From a virus, in IMG/VR virus record IMGVR_UViG_3300045836_000083, positions 1 through 64,000 of that record: a stretch of 64,000 nt of DNA; one strand, 5' to 3'. Position 1 is the first letter of the stretch. Each line of letters begins with the position of its first letter. The notes under the pieces were generated by a model. The model was given only the letters and a program-made list of their open reading frames with translations. It was not told the origin of the DNA and searched no databases. This document shows, piece after piece, positions 52,127-60,664 of the stretch. Made by a program: the position numbers and the translations under genes.

Positions 52127-55100
52127 ATGAAACGTTTATTAACCATATTGTTTTTAATAATAAGTATCGTTTGTAATGCACAATTACCATTTAATCCGGT
52201 TGTAACTCAAACCTCTACAGGTAATTTTAAATGGGGATGGCCCCGAGCAGATTCAGGATTTATAAATGCTGTAAGAGATACATTTAATGCCAGGTATTCG
52301 GGCTCTCAAATAATTAGAATACAAAACGGCGATACCTCTTTATGGTTTGGAGCAGGTGGGCATTTATGGTTCAAAAATTTGCAGGGGAAAGATACCAATT
52401 CATTAAGTACAAGAATAAACTTTAAATTAAATACTATAGATACCACTAATAAATGGATTGGGTTGGGTCGGAGAATACAGGATACGATGTATAGAATAAA
52501 TGATTCTACAATAGGCTACACAATTAACCAGGTATTACATACCATCCAGATTTTGGGAAGATCGCAAGGGGGAGGGGGAGGTTCTGGTACTGTTACCAGC
52601 GTGAATATGTCTGTTCCTGCTGCATTAACAGTGAGTGGCGGCCCAATTACTGGAGCAGGTACATTTAATTTATCGGGAGCCGGCAACTCAGGGCAATATA
52701 TAAAAGGCAATGGAACATTAGGAACTACTGATACTTCAATGATTACCAATTTCTATTTGAAATCAAGAGGGTTATTATCTGGTAATTCGCCTTTATCATA
52801 CAATAACATAACTGGCATTTTTAGTATTCAAAATGCTAATACTACAGGTCAAAAAGGTGCGGCTACGTTTGTTAACGCATCCTTTTCGGATAATGGCAGC
52901 GGCTTAATTGATCTGGCTGATGTAGTTACAGGTGGCGTTTGTTCTAATTGCAATGTTACATTCGATTCAAAAGGAAGGGCAACTACCTTCACAGATGGGA
53001 CGGGAGCAAGTGTAAACGCTAGACGTTCAGTAACCAAAGCTACCCTTGATTCTTTACAGCTTGTTAATGACACTACTTTAAATGTAGCTACAGGGAGAAA
53101 ATATGATTACCAATTAGATACTACAGGGCGGCGCGCCTATTATGAAGATAAATATGTTATAGGTAAAAATTATGGTGAAATAAGAGGTTTGCGACTTCCT
53201 GATACTTCTTATGTTTTTAGAGCAAATTCCTCTCAAATTGTAGGAGATTATGTATATGACCCAACGGACGTTACTACCACAGATGATACTGTCGTTACAA
53301 TTGTTTCAGGGACTTATAGATACAAGAGATATATCCCAGATGGGGTGTATGACCCGCATTGGTGGGGTGCCAAGGCCAATGGAACATACGATGATACATG
53401 GGCAGTTCAACAAGCTATAAACGCAGCAAATAAGTACACGGGCAATAATGGTACTGTTATACGATTAACAGGTAATTATAAATTTGACCCATCAAACTTT
53501 GTATATAATACAGGCAGGGGAATGGTATTTGAAATAACAGGTAATGTACAGTTATTGAACACTTGGCGTATAACAAGAGGGGTGAGTATAATTGGTAAGG
53601 GTGGGGCAACAGCGGAAGCATCATTTGCATGGTCGAACATAGCATCGATTCAATATACCGTGGTAAATACAGGAGCTCCCAAAGCTGCTGTTGAGTTGAC
53701 ATATGGCGGCAATACTTTGAGAAACCTAACCATTGGTAGTTATGGAGGGATAGGAGTTAAATTAAATGGAACATTTTTTATACCAGCAGCATTAGCATTG
53801 TTGGATAATGTTAGTGCTAGTGTAGGCTCGTATACTGGCAAGCAAACAGGGTTGCTGGTATCGGACTGGTTTTGGTTTAAATTGGATAACTGTTCGTTTA
53901 GCGTGGATGGCACATCTGCGGCAGGCAGTTCGTCTATAAAGCTGGAAGGTAAAACATATTTCCCCGACATCAACTTGTGCTATCTGGGCGAATTTAATAA
54001 TTGCACTGCCCAGGGTAGACCAATTAGAATACAAGCCGGTGACACAGCAGACGCAAGTCTAAATGTAGGCATTGTAAATATAACTTTTAGAAACTTAACT
54101 ATAGAAAACATTGCTCCTGATACTGCTGCTATCATGTTAAACAGTACCCGTATTCCCATAGATAATATAGTATTTGAGCGTCCAGTAATGGTAGATACTT
54201 ATAATATGGGATTCTTTATTTATAATTATGGTAATAATACTAGTGGGGTTAAATTACATGACGGTGATTTGTTAAGTGGACAATTAAAGAAAATATTCGG
54301 AGGTGCTGCTATAGTTAATAAGTATTTCACAAGCACAGCCAAACCAATTAATAATTTTGTTTTTAACCCAAATTCAAGGCAATTGTACGATGATTTTGGG
54401 ATTAATGGTTTTACAGATAATATTAATATGAATAGGGGATGGAAACCACCATTAGAACTACAGTTGTATGATGGAGGCCAAATTGCACGCAATGCTGCAA
54501 GACTAAAAGATTCAGTAATAACTTCGGCATCAGTTGTAACCGAACCCTTCACTGGGTACAATGGTGATACGGTAGCAATCAAAGTAACCCCCGACGGGAC
54601 TAATAGCAACCCTACTATCCAAATAAAACAGTATGAGCAAGTTTGGCATACTGGCGATCAAATATATTTCGGCGCATGGGTTAAAAGTGATTACATGGAT
54701 AGCATCTTTTCAACGGCTTTAAAGGCTCAAATAGATGGTGGATATCTTTGGCAGAATACATCTTCATCCACACTTGTTTCGGACATAACTTATATTTCAC
54801 AACCTAATAATGGATGGAGGTTTTTAATATGTTCAGGGTTAATTGATGCGTCGGCATCAGACCATTCCTCACATAAAATGTATTTATATATTAATAGCAA
54901 CGATACGAATAGAACACACCCATACTATGTTTCTCACGCTTTTGCTTACAAAATAGACAGCGCAACCGCTATAAACCAAAATGAATTTCTTTCGTGGGTT
55001 AAGATGAATGCCGGTGGTCTTTACGCTGTTCCTTCAAAGAGTTATGGGATAAGAGATGATTTAGCATTTTATATTGGAGATAGTACACGATTTTTAAAAG

Positions 55101-56356
55101 GCGTATTGCAAAGAATGGATGGTACGGGTACATGGCAGTCAGTGGGAGGCGGTGGTGGTGGTATTACTTTGGCTCCTATAGGCTCTAGTCCAAACGCAAA
55201 TGGGGCATCTTTTAGTTCGGGTACCCTAACATTACAGCCAGCTAATGCATCCTTTGGTGGCGTAGTCACAACTGCCTCTCAAACATTTGCTGGAACAAAA
55301 ACCTTTAATAATGAAATAATTGTTAGTGGTAATACACCTAATAATCCTACAGGTCTATTCGGGAACATGAATATTCAGTCATTTCAAAATCTGAATGGAT
55401 TTGTTGCCAATAATCTTTATTACAACAACGGAGGTAGCGGATATACGTACCTACAAAATGGGCAAGGCGCTCAGTTCCATTTTTCCTCAGGCGACATATT
55501 ATTCGAAACAGCCGGCACAGGCACAGCAGGAGGCGCTGCATCGCCTTCTACTATTATGCAAGTTACTAATCCGGGAGAAGTTTGGACAAGCGGATCTATG
55601 TCAGTTGGATCATTGGCAAGCCCTGTTTGGAAGTTGGATGTGAATGGGCCTATACGCTCAAAAAGTGCAACTGCTGGATTAATATTAAACAATAGAGGCA
55701 CTAATGTTGAATCAATAATGCTTTATAGCCCTAGCGGTGGAGAGCTAGATGTTTATGATTGGACAACTAGTGCTACGCGTTTTACTTTCCTAAGCACAGG
55801 GCAACTTCAACTCAATAACTATGGCAGTGGCGCATTCCCAGGCACTCCAACCCACACCTTACAGTCTACATCGGATGGGCATATTATAGAAGGAGCCTTA
55901 TTCGTTGATAGTGCTATCTGGAAAAATGATGGCACCATGACTGCCAATCATACGCTGAGTGGTAATAGTAAAATATTGAATATAGGGGCAAGTGGAAGTA
56001 AATTAACTAACCTCTATATGTATACAAGCTCGACCATTAATATGTTTGGTGGAGTGGTATACGGCACTGACGCATCCAATACGGATGCAAATTATACAGT
56101 ACCCAATAATGTAATTATTGCTGAACTTTCGCCATCATTATCTACAAACAGAACACTAACTCTGCCTACTGCTACATTAAACGGTACTATGGTAACATTG
56201 GTAATGAGATATTCAACAAGTACTAATGTTTACAACCTATCAGCAGCGGTAACCGATAATGCTACAGGTACAACATTTACTCAATTGGATTGGGGTCATA
56301 CGTATGATTTTTATTATGATCAAGGTTTGAGTTGGAGATTAATAAGAAAATATTAA
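52127..56356 (+). CDS. pectate-lyase-type tail spike/fibre with signal peptide
   Basis: 1409 residues. Residues 1-19 (MKRLLTILFLIISIVCNAQ) form a classic Bacteroidota signal peptide. A Gly-rich hinge (GGGGGSGTVTSV, about 150) and fibre-like strands follow. From about residue 404 (DPHWWGAKANGTYDDTWAVQQAINAANKYTG) a right-handed beta-helix of the pectate lyase type extends to about 740. Then come a carbohydrate-binding-like jelly-roll region and a fibre end with LDVNGPIRSKS. It should bind and cleave host surface polysaccharide. A secretion signal on a virion spike is unusual. Confidence 0.8.
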   Translation: MKRLLTILFLIISIVCNAQLPFNPVVTQTSTGNFKWGWPRADSGFINAVRDTFNARYSGSQIIRIQNGDTSLWFGAGGHLWFKNLQGKDTNSLSTRINFKLNTIDTTNKWIGLGRRIQDTMYRINDSTIGYTINQVLHTIQILGRSQGGGGGSGTVTSVNMSVPAALTVSGGPITGAGTFNLSGAGNSGQYIKGNGTLGTTDTSMITNFYLKSRGLLSGNSPLSYNNITGIFSIQNANTTGQKGAATFVNASFSDNGSGLIDLADVVTGGVCSNCNVTFDSKGRATTFTDGTGASVNARRSVTKATLDSLQLVNDTTLNVATGRKYDYQLDTTGRRAYYEDKYVIGKNYGEIRGLRLPDTSYVFRANSSQIVGDYVYDPTDVTTTDDTVVTIVSGTYRYKRYIPDGVYDPHWWGAKANGTYDDTWAVQQAINAANKYTGNNGTVIRLTGNYKFDPSNFVYNTGRGMVFEITGNVQLLNTWRITRGVSIIGKGGATAEASFAWSNIASIQYTVVNTGAPKAAVELTYGGNTLRNLTIGSYGGIGVKLNGTFFIPAALALLDNVSASVGSYTGKQTGLLVSDWFWFKLDNCSFSVDGTSAAGSSSIKLEGKTYFPDINLCYLGEFNNCTAQGRPIRIQAGDTADASLNVGIVNITFRNLTIENIAPDTAAIMLNSTRIPIDNIVFERPVMVDTYNMGFFIYNYGNNTSGVKLHDGDLLSGQLKKIFGGAAIVNKYFTSTAKPINNFVFNPNSRQLYDDFGINGFTDNINMNRGWKPPLELQLYDGGQIARNAARLKDSVITSASVVTEPFTGYNGDTVAIKVTPDGTNSNPTIQIKQYEQVWHTGDQIYFGAWVKSDYMDSIFSTALKAQIDGGYLWQNTSSSTLVSDITYISQPNNGWRFLICSGLIDASASDHSSHKMYLYINSNDTNRTHPYYVSHAFAYKIDSATAINQNEFLSWVKMNAGGLYAVPSKSYGIRDDLAFYIGDSTRFLKGVLQRMDGTGTWQSVGGGGGGITLAPIGSSPNANGASFSSGTLTLQPANASFGGVVTTASQTFAGTKTFNNEIIVSGNTPNNPTGLFGNMNIQSFQNLNGFVANNLYYNNGGSGYTYLQNGQGAQFHFSSGDILFETAGTGTAGGAASPSTIMQVTNPGEVWTSGSMSVGSLASPVWKLDVNGPIRSKSATAGLILNNRGTNVESIMLYSPSGGELDVYDWTTSATRFTFLSTGQLQLNNYGSGAFPGTPTHTLQSTSDGHIIEGALFVDSAIWKNDGTMTANHTLSGNSKILNIGASGSKLTNLYMYTSSTINMFGGVVYGTDASNTDANYTVPNNVIIAELSPSLSTNRTLTLPTATLNGTMVTLVMRYSTSTNVYNLSAAVTDNATGTTFTQLDWGHTYDFYYDQGLSWRLIRKY

Positions 56357-56365
56357 ATATTATAT

Positions 56366-56779
56366 ATGCTACACTATTTATATGACTATGGTTCTTTTCT
56401 ATTAGGAGCAGCTTTATATATTTTAGCGAAAATGCAAAAGTATAAAGAAATGGCAGAAGCTAACCCTAATCCTAACGTGAAATCAAGTTGGAAAGCAATG
56501 TTTAACAAGGAAGTTATAAACTTTATAAGATTGCTTCTTGGTGGGGTAGCACTAGTAATATTTCTACCTATGTTAATAGGGGGGGCTACTGTGGATTTTA
56601 AAAGTGTAGAAGGCCAAGTAATAACAACCCTTACTCTACAGTCATTATTAATTCCAATGTATTTTTTTGTAGGTTATGCAGGTAATAGTGCATTATTCGC
56701 TTTTTTTGGGAAATATGAAAAAACATTACTTAATAGGGTTGGAGTAGATGACACTACGCCAACCCAAAAAACTCCATAA
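56366..56779 (+). CDS. holin-like membrane protein candidate
   Basis: 137 residues with three hydrophobic segments (about 10-24 YDYGSFLLGAALYILA, 50-75 and 90-115) and a basic/polar tail. Placed just after the spike and in front of other membrane proteins and the endolysin, it is the best holin candidate. Holins vary too much in sequence for certainty. Confidence 0.55.
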   Translation: MLHYLYDYGSFLLGAALYILAKMQKYKEMAEANPNPNVKSSWKAMFNKEVINFIRLLLGGVALVIFLPMLIGGATVDFKSVEGQVITTLTLQSLLIPMYFFVGYAGNSALFAFFGKYEKTLLNRVGVDDTTPTQKTP

Positions 56780-56974
56780 ATGAAGCAAAGATTATTGGAC
56801 ATTCTAAACGAATTACATCTTCATTGTGAAAAAAATGCACATGATGAAGAGCTTAAAGCGATTAAAGATAAATTTCATACTGCAATTGCTGCGATGGATG
56901 AAACTAGTGAGCCGCCTACGAGTGGTGGCAATAATCCTCCGAGCCAGCCAGATGTGCCATCAGAAAGCGCCTGA
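56780..56974 (+). CDS. hypothetical hydrophilic protein
   Basis: 64 residues, helical start and Pro/Ser-rich end (EPPTSGGNNPPSQPDVPSE). Starts directly after the holin candidate; the next membrane-protein frame overlaps its last 23 bases. Function unknown. Confidence 0.55.
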   Translation: MKQRLLDILNELHLHCEKNAHDEELKAIKDKFHTAIAAMDETSEPPTSGGNNPPSQPDVPSESA

Positions 56975-57305
56975 GATTAGTATAATTTGGTATTTATCCG
57001 GCTTATTAATATTTCATACCTATGCTTTATTCGGGACTAAAGTTTGGGATGAAATTTATTATTTGTGGGATAAATCCAAAGATGCACTTTTGATTTTATC
57101 ATTATACCGCCTACTTCCTATTTACCGAATCAATATAGCACCTCTCCTAATCTATTCAATTATACGGGTATGTTTTCAAATAATGAGTTTTTTCACAAAA
57201 ATGGGAAGCAACAACAAGTATATAGTCAACATTCTATTTCTCCTATCATTGGGAGCAATAATATTCATAACCCTACGCCAAGCAATAAACGAATGGAAAA
57301 ACTAA
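56952..57305 (+). CDS. lysis-region membrane protein candidate
   Basis: 117 residues from the ATG at 56952; the same frame extends upstream to 56826, but that part overlaps the preceding gene throughout and reads poorly. Several hydrophobic segments (ISIIWYLSGLLIFHTYALFG; IAPLLIYSIIRVCF; YIVNILFLLSLGAIIFITL). Possibly a holin partner. Overlaps the next gene by 13 bases. Confidence 0.55.
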   Translation: MCHQKAPEISIIWYLSGLLIFHTYALFGTKVWDEIYYLWDKSKDALLILSLYRLLPIYRINIAPLLIYSIIRVCFQIMSFFTKMGSNNKYIVNILFLLSLGAIIFITLRQAINEWKN

Positions 57306-57511
57306 TATTACATGCTGTATTGACTACAGGATTTGGTGCGTATCTTTTTGCTATTTTTTTGAATATAGGAACTTGGAAAGCAGACCTTCTATTTTTCATG
57401 GGAGCAGCTTTTATAATACTGAAATTCATACGTTTAAGCATAAGAACATGGCAAGACTATAAACGAACAGAAATTGAAATTCGGATTAAAAGGAAAGAAT
57501 CAGAAAAATAA
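57293..57511 (+). CDS. lysis-region membrane protein candidate
   Basis: 72 residues from ATG 57293 (a longer in-frame start at 57170 is mostly within the upstream gene). Two hydrophobic stretches (LILHAVLTTGFGAYLFAIFL; LLFFMGAAFIILKFI) and a basic tail (RIKRKESEK). Compatible with a small holin or antiholin. A structured leader follows it. Confidence 0.55.
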   Translation: MEKLILHAVLTTGFGAYLFAIFLNIGTWKADLLFFMGAAFIILKFIRLSIRTWQDYKRTEIEIRIKRKESEK

Positions 57512-57513
57512 AA

Positions 57514-57521
57514 TATATTTG
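57514..57521 (+). promoter_or_regulatory. -7 element TATATTTG before the interleaved inverted repeats
   Basis: Exact TAnnTTTG. The usual start, about 7 bases downstream, would be near 57528, the first arm of the inverted repeats. No TTG at the usual upstream distance was found, so the promoter is only partly supported. Confidence 0.45.
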
Positions 57522-57525
57522 TAGG

Positions 57526-57610
57526 GCTTAACCAAAATTGGAAGATATGGCGCTCAAAGGTGCAAGACGGGAAAATCCTAGTTTTGGTTAAGCACACTTT
57601 TGAGCGCCAT
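57526..57610 (+). promoter_or_regulatory. two interleaved 16-bp inverted repeats (RNA switch or DNA site)
   Basis: Arm A GCTTAACCAAAATTGG (57526-57541) pairs with A' (57578-57593): 16 pairs, 12 in an unbroken perfect run, 2 wobbles. Arm B ATGGCGCTCAAAGGTG (57547-57562) pairs with B' (57595-57610): 16 pairs, 1 wobble. The order is A-B-A'-B', so the two stems cross and the full-length helices cannot both form as a simple pseudoknot (connecting spans of 5 and 1 bases are too short). They are better read as mutually exclusive hairpins, or as a DNA-level site. It lies in the 119-base gap before the spanin-like gene. Confidence 0.7.
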
Positions 57611-57630
57611 TCTTATTTAAAATTTGTAGC

Positions 57631-58398
57631 GTGAAATTACCTTACTGGTTAAAAATTCTAGCAATCATACTGATTATATTTCTAGTGTATGCATTAATAC
57701 GCGGCTGTAAAAATGCAAAGCATAAGTATGATAATTATGATAACATTTCAGCCCAACTGACAAAGGTATTGCAAGAAAAAGAGGATGATAGTTTAGCTGC
57801 TCTGATAAAGGAGCAATTGCAACGAGACACTATTGCATTCATAAATGGTCAGTTAGCCTTATTTCAGAACAAAAACCTAGTAACTACTGATTCCTTAAGG
57901 GCAGCAAATAATCGTATAACAACCCTCCTACATAAACCCATTTCTATTCCTACCTTATCCGACAGCGGAAGAACAACAGTTAATAATGAGTTTATTGCCG
58001 ATTGCTCAGACTGCTTCAAAGAACTATCCAACGGGCAACAATTAGTCACACGCTATAAATCAGAAAAGGATAGCATTCAGTCATTATTGACTTATAAAAT
58101 ATCAATAATGGATGATGAAATAAACGACCTTAATAAAACAAATAATTTTCTCCATCAAAAGGTAAATGATGCAGTTAGCCTAGCACAACGCAGTCAAAAA
58201 CAATCACAAATAAGAAGAACATTATATTTTAGTTTGGCAGCATTAAGTATCAAGGGCCCCCTTCCTAGTGGAGTGGGAGCCGGTTTTATTTATATGGATA
58301 AACATATGCGTTTATTTGGAGCTAACTACTTTATAAGTAATTATGGGGCCATTTATCAGGCTCAATTGTCTATGCCATTATCTTTAAAAGGGCGCTAA
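57631..58398 (+). CDS. spanin-like / coiled-coil membrane protein
   Basis: 255 residues from a GTG. A single N-terminal transmembrane segment (about residues 8-25, ILAIILIIFLVYALIRG) then a long coiled-coil periplasmic region (KVLQEKEDDSLAALIKEQLQRD; KSEKDSIQSLLTYKISIMDDEINDLNK) and a C-terminal strand-rich domain. The topology matches an i-spanin or Rz-like protein but is longer. It stands just before the endolysin, behind the interleaved repeats. Confidence 0.6.
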   Translation: MKLPYWLKILAIILIIFLVYALIRGCKNAKHKYDNYDNISAQLTKVLQEKEDDSLAALIKEQLQRDTIAFINGQLALFQNKNLVTTDSLRAANNRITTLLHKPISIPTLSDSGRTTVNNEFIADCSDCFKELSNGQQLVTRYKSEKDSIQSLLTYKISIMDDEINDLNKTNNFLHQKVNDAVSLAQRSQKQSQIRRTLYFSLAALSIKGPLPSGVGAGFIYMDKHMRLFGANYFISNYGAIYQAQLSMPLSLKGR

Positions 58399-58557
58399 AT
58401 GATTTGGTTACATTTTATACCAATTACAGTTTTAACGATCTTTTATTTGTTATTGAAAAGATTGCCAGAACGAATATCTAATGATCTGCAAGCAGATGCG
58501 AATGTAAATGAAGCCTATCGCATTATAAACAATAAAATTAAAATTAAGGATAGATGA
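58399..58557 (+). CDS. 52-residue membrane peptide
   Basis: A 52-codon frame begins at ATG 58399, immediately after the spanin-like stop, and its stop TGA overlaps the endolysin ATG (ATGA). N-terminal hydrophobic anchor (IWLHFIPITVLTIFYLLLK) followed by a charged helical tail. Context and coupling make it a likely real lysis gene (small holin or spanin component). Confidence 0.65.
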   Translation: MIWLHFIPITVLTIFYLLLKRLPERISNDLQADANVNEAYRIINNKIKIKDR

Positions 58558-59099
58558 CAGACTATCAACACTTATGGGATACAATGATAGTAGACCTTGA
58601 TAAATTAGGCATTATAAGTGCTATTGTCAGCAAAATACAAACCCGAAAGAATTTATACGATACTGTTGAAGCTGCTATCCGCGTACCTTGGTATGTGACG
58701 GCTGTTATTCATTATAGAGAATCCGGGCTAAGTATTCTACGTCATCTGCATAATGGTGACCCATTAACAGGAAAGACTATCCACGTTCCAGCCGGCAGGC
58801 CAATACATGGAGAGCCACCGTTTTCTTGGCAGGCGAGTGCTATGGATGCATTACAGCTAAAAGGCTTTGATAAAGTAACAGATTGGTCTTTGCCTCATAT
58901 GCTAGAATTGATAGAAGGATATAATGGCTTTGGCTATCAAAAGCGTGGTATCCCATCTCCATATTTATGGTCATATTCCGATAATTACCACAGAGGTAAG
59001 TACGTGGCTGATGGTAAATTTGACCCGAACGCAATAGACCAACAATGTGGAGCTGCCGTACTTCTCAAATCCTTAATATCGGATAGTATTCATAATTAA
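58554..59099 (+). CDS. endolysin (lysozyme-like peptidoglycan hydrolase)
   Basis: 181 residues. IRVPWYVTAVIHYRESG places a catalytic-type Glu56 in the HYRESG motif; LHNGDPLTGKTIHVPAGRP, PFSWQASAMDALQLKG, EGYNGFGYQKRGI-SPYLWSYSDNYHRGKYVADG and QQCGAA follow the pattern of a phage/cyanobacterial lysozyme family with a conserved Asn-Gly-Phe-Gly-Tyr core. It degrades peptidoglycan at lysis. No signal peptide is seen, so release depends on a holin. Ends the rightward transcript. Confidence 0.88.
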   Translation: MTDYQHLWDTMIVDLDKLGIISAIVSKIQTRKNLYDTVEAAIRVPWYVTAVIHYRESGLSILRHLHNGDPLTGKTIHVPAGRPIHGEPPFSWQASAMDALQLKGFDKVTDWSLPHMLELIEGYNGFGYQKRGIPSPYLWSYSDNYHRGKYVADGKFDPNAIDQQCGAAVLLKSLISDSIHN

Positions 59100-59145
59100 T
59101 AATCAAAACCCCTCTAGGATTCGTGGGCTTTAAAAGAGTAAGTTT

Positions 59146-59171
59146 AACCGTGGCATTTGTCACGGTTTTTT
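59146..59171 (+). terminator. rho-independent terminator after the endolysin
   Basis: AACCGTGGC (59146-59154) pairs with GTCACGGTT (59159-59167; one wobble) around ATTT, followed directly by a run of T (59166-59171). Textbook terminator of the rightward late transcript. Confidence 0.85.
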
Positions 59172-59254
59172 GCATTAAAAAAGCCCAGTTAAGACTAACC
59201 AGGCATTGATTGATCGTACCCTTTAAAACAAATAGTTCTTAAAAAGTTTAAAAA

Positions 59255-59354
59255 TTGGAAGCCCAACAACACTTTCTAAAACTTAAAAGCACATGAGAAA
59301 AACCCGGAAATGAACTCTAAGCATGTATAAATATACTTACCGCAGGGCTTCCAA
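59255..59354. repeat. 10-bp inverted repeat bracketing a 100-base non-coding stretch
   Basis: TTGGAAGCCC (59255-59264) and GGGCTTCCAA (59345-59354) are perfect complements 80 bases apart in the gap between converging transcripts. No gene lies inside. It may close a structured RNA or mark a DNA element; no other helix is obvious. The remaining gap (59100-59362) holds only the terminator. Confidence 0.4.
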
Positions 59355-59362
59355 AGGAGTTG

Positions 59363-59722
59363 CTATTGTAATGCTTTATCTTGTATGAATAGTTCCCAAT
59401 GTTTAAGGTCTGCATCTGCATCTACATCCATTTCGTGACGAATTGCTATAGATAATGCATCCCACTGAGATAGGTTGTAATTCTTGACGAAATCAGCCAA
59501 ACTATAAGTACATTCACCCTCAATTACAGAGTTAGTTGTAATATCCACATCATCAATGCTGCCTATCGAAGATAATAATTCTAAATAATCAACAGGTTTA
59601 AGTATAAGGTGAAAATTTTTTGACTGATTGTTATGGCTGCGGAAATAAGATATAGACATCAGTTCTTCCGTCATACTCCAATTAGTAACGGTAATCTGGT
59701 TTCTTAATTGTTGAGTGGTCAT
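59363..59722 (-). CDS. hypothetical protein
   Basis: 119 residues. Acidic, no membrane segment. A helical C-terminus (QWDALSIAIRHEMDVDADADLKHW) is visible; no family recognised. Last gene of the leftward cluster. Confidence 0.65.
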   Translation of the reverse strand: MTTQQLRNQITVTNWSMTEELMSISYFRSHNNQSKNFHLILKPVDYLELLSSIGSIDDVDITTNSVIEGECTYSLADFVKNYNLSQWDALSIAIRHEMDVDADADLKHWELFIQDKALQ

Positions 59723-59788
59723 TGGTTTAAGATTTAAAAGGTTTTAAAATAAGAAATCTCATGTAATGTGTGCGGGTTAAAAACGGGC

Positions 59789-60664
59789 TTATTCATTAAA
59801 TATGGAACGAATTATTTCACCTCCATAGGCATTTTGAGTTAATTTAACAAAGGTTTCTACCGTCATTGAACCATCAAGAGTAATACCATTTTCTTTTAAC
59901 CAATGTTTTTTACCAGATTCACAAGAACCTGTGAGAATTGTATGCCATTTGTAAAAAAGATCATTGGAATATTGATTTCCCGGTTTGAATTGGCTTTTAA
60001 ATTCTAAAATGGCCTTCTCCTTATCAAGTGATGAGTAATACTTTATATCTACGGCTTCATTAGCTTCCTTAATAGTTTCACCATGCGCAAATAAATTGCC
60101 TTTTTTAACTACATACATCGCAGAGGTTGAAAAATCGGCCACATTAATAATTGAGACTAGTGCAACATTGCCTTTTATACTATCAAAAGTGCATGGTATT
60201 TTGTCGATATAGTAAACCTTTTTGACACCAATAGAAGAAAATATAATGCCGTAGCTGTCGCCGTCGCCGTAGCCATCGCCGTAGCCGTAGCTGTTGCCGT
60301 AGCCGTTGCCGTAGCCGTTGCCGTTGCCGTCGCCGTTGCCGTCGCCGTTGCCGTCGCTGTTGCCGTAGCCGTTGCCGTTGCCGTCGCCGTTGCCGTCGCC
60401 GTCGCCGTTGCCGTCGCCGTAGCCATCACCGTAGCCGTCGCCGTTGCCGTCGCCGTCGCCGTAGCCGTAGCCGTAGCCATCACCGTAGCCGTCGCCGTTG
60501 CCGTCGCCGTCGCCGTCGCCGTTGCCGTAGCTGTTGCCGTAGCCGTTGCCGTAGCCGTAGCCGTAGCCGTAGCCGTTGCCGTCGCCGTTGCCGTCGCCGT
60601 CGCCGTTGCCGTAGCCATCGCCGTAGCCGTCTATTTTCAAGAATTGTTTAATTATCTTTTCCAT
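59789..60664 (-). CDS. Gly-Asp/Tyr/Asn repeat protein with conserved C-terminal domain
   Basis: 291 residues. Residues about 13-141 alternate Gly with Asp, Tyr or Asn (G-[DYN] repeats, a few Ser), coded by about 64 copies of a six-base unit. The C-terminal part (KKVYYIDKIPCTFDSIKGNVALV, HGETIKEANE, WHTILTGSCESGK and YGGEIIRSI) is a recurring domain I associate with phage/Bacteroidota proteins (also seen after pentapeptide-type repeats) with the LTGSC and YGG landmarks. The repeat resembles calcium-binding D-G stretches, but function is unknown. The neighbour at 60652 is its usual partner. Confidence 0.75.
   Translation of the reverse strand: MEKIIKQFLKIDGYGDGYGNGDGDGNGDGNGYGYGYGYGNGYGNSYGNGDGDGDGNGDGYGDGYGYGYGDGDGNGDGYGDGYGDGNGDGDGNGDGNGNGYGNSDGNGDGNGDGNGNGYGNGYGNSYGYGDGYGDGDSYGIIFSSIGVKKVYYIDKIPCTFDSIKGNVALVSIINVADFSTSAMYVVKKGNLFAHGETIKEANEAVDIKYYSSLDKEKAILEFKSQFKPGNQYSNDLFYKWHTILTGSCESGKKHWLKENGITLDGSMTVETFVKLTQNAYGGEIIRSIFNE
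60248..60631 (-). repeat. hexanucleotide repeat tract (64 units) inside a gene
   Basis: GCCGTN is repeated about 64 times on the + strand (GGC-NAC codons on the coding strand), varying mainly at the first base of every second codon: G, T or A, never C, so Asp, Tyr and Asn but no His. Much higher GC than its surroundings. Slippage would change length by two residues per unit without breaking the frame. Confidence 0.95.

Noticed and set aside
56826-57305. Longer starts for the membrane genes at 56952 and 57293 (from 56826 and 57170)
   Set aside because: The extra N-terminal parts lie wholly within preceding genes in another frame and lack the composition of the rest.
57526-57610. Simple H-type pseudoknot using both full 16-bp stems
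   Set aside because: Connecting stretches of 5 and 1 bases cannot span 16-bp helices; alternative hairpins are the better reading.
60175-60618. Second reverse-strand frame through the hexanucleotide tract, coding alternating Ala and Thr
   Set aside because: It is a by-product of the repeat in another frame: it lacks a non-repeat domain of its own, while the Gly-Asp/Tyr/Asn frame continues into a conserved domain.
60248-60631. CRISPR-like array
   Set aside because: Repeats are six bases, contiguous and in frame with a gene; there are no spacers and no cas genes.
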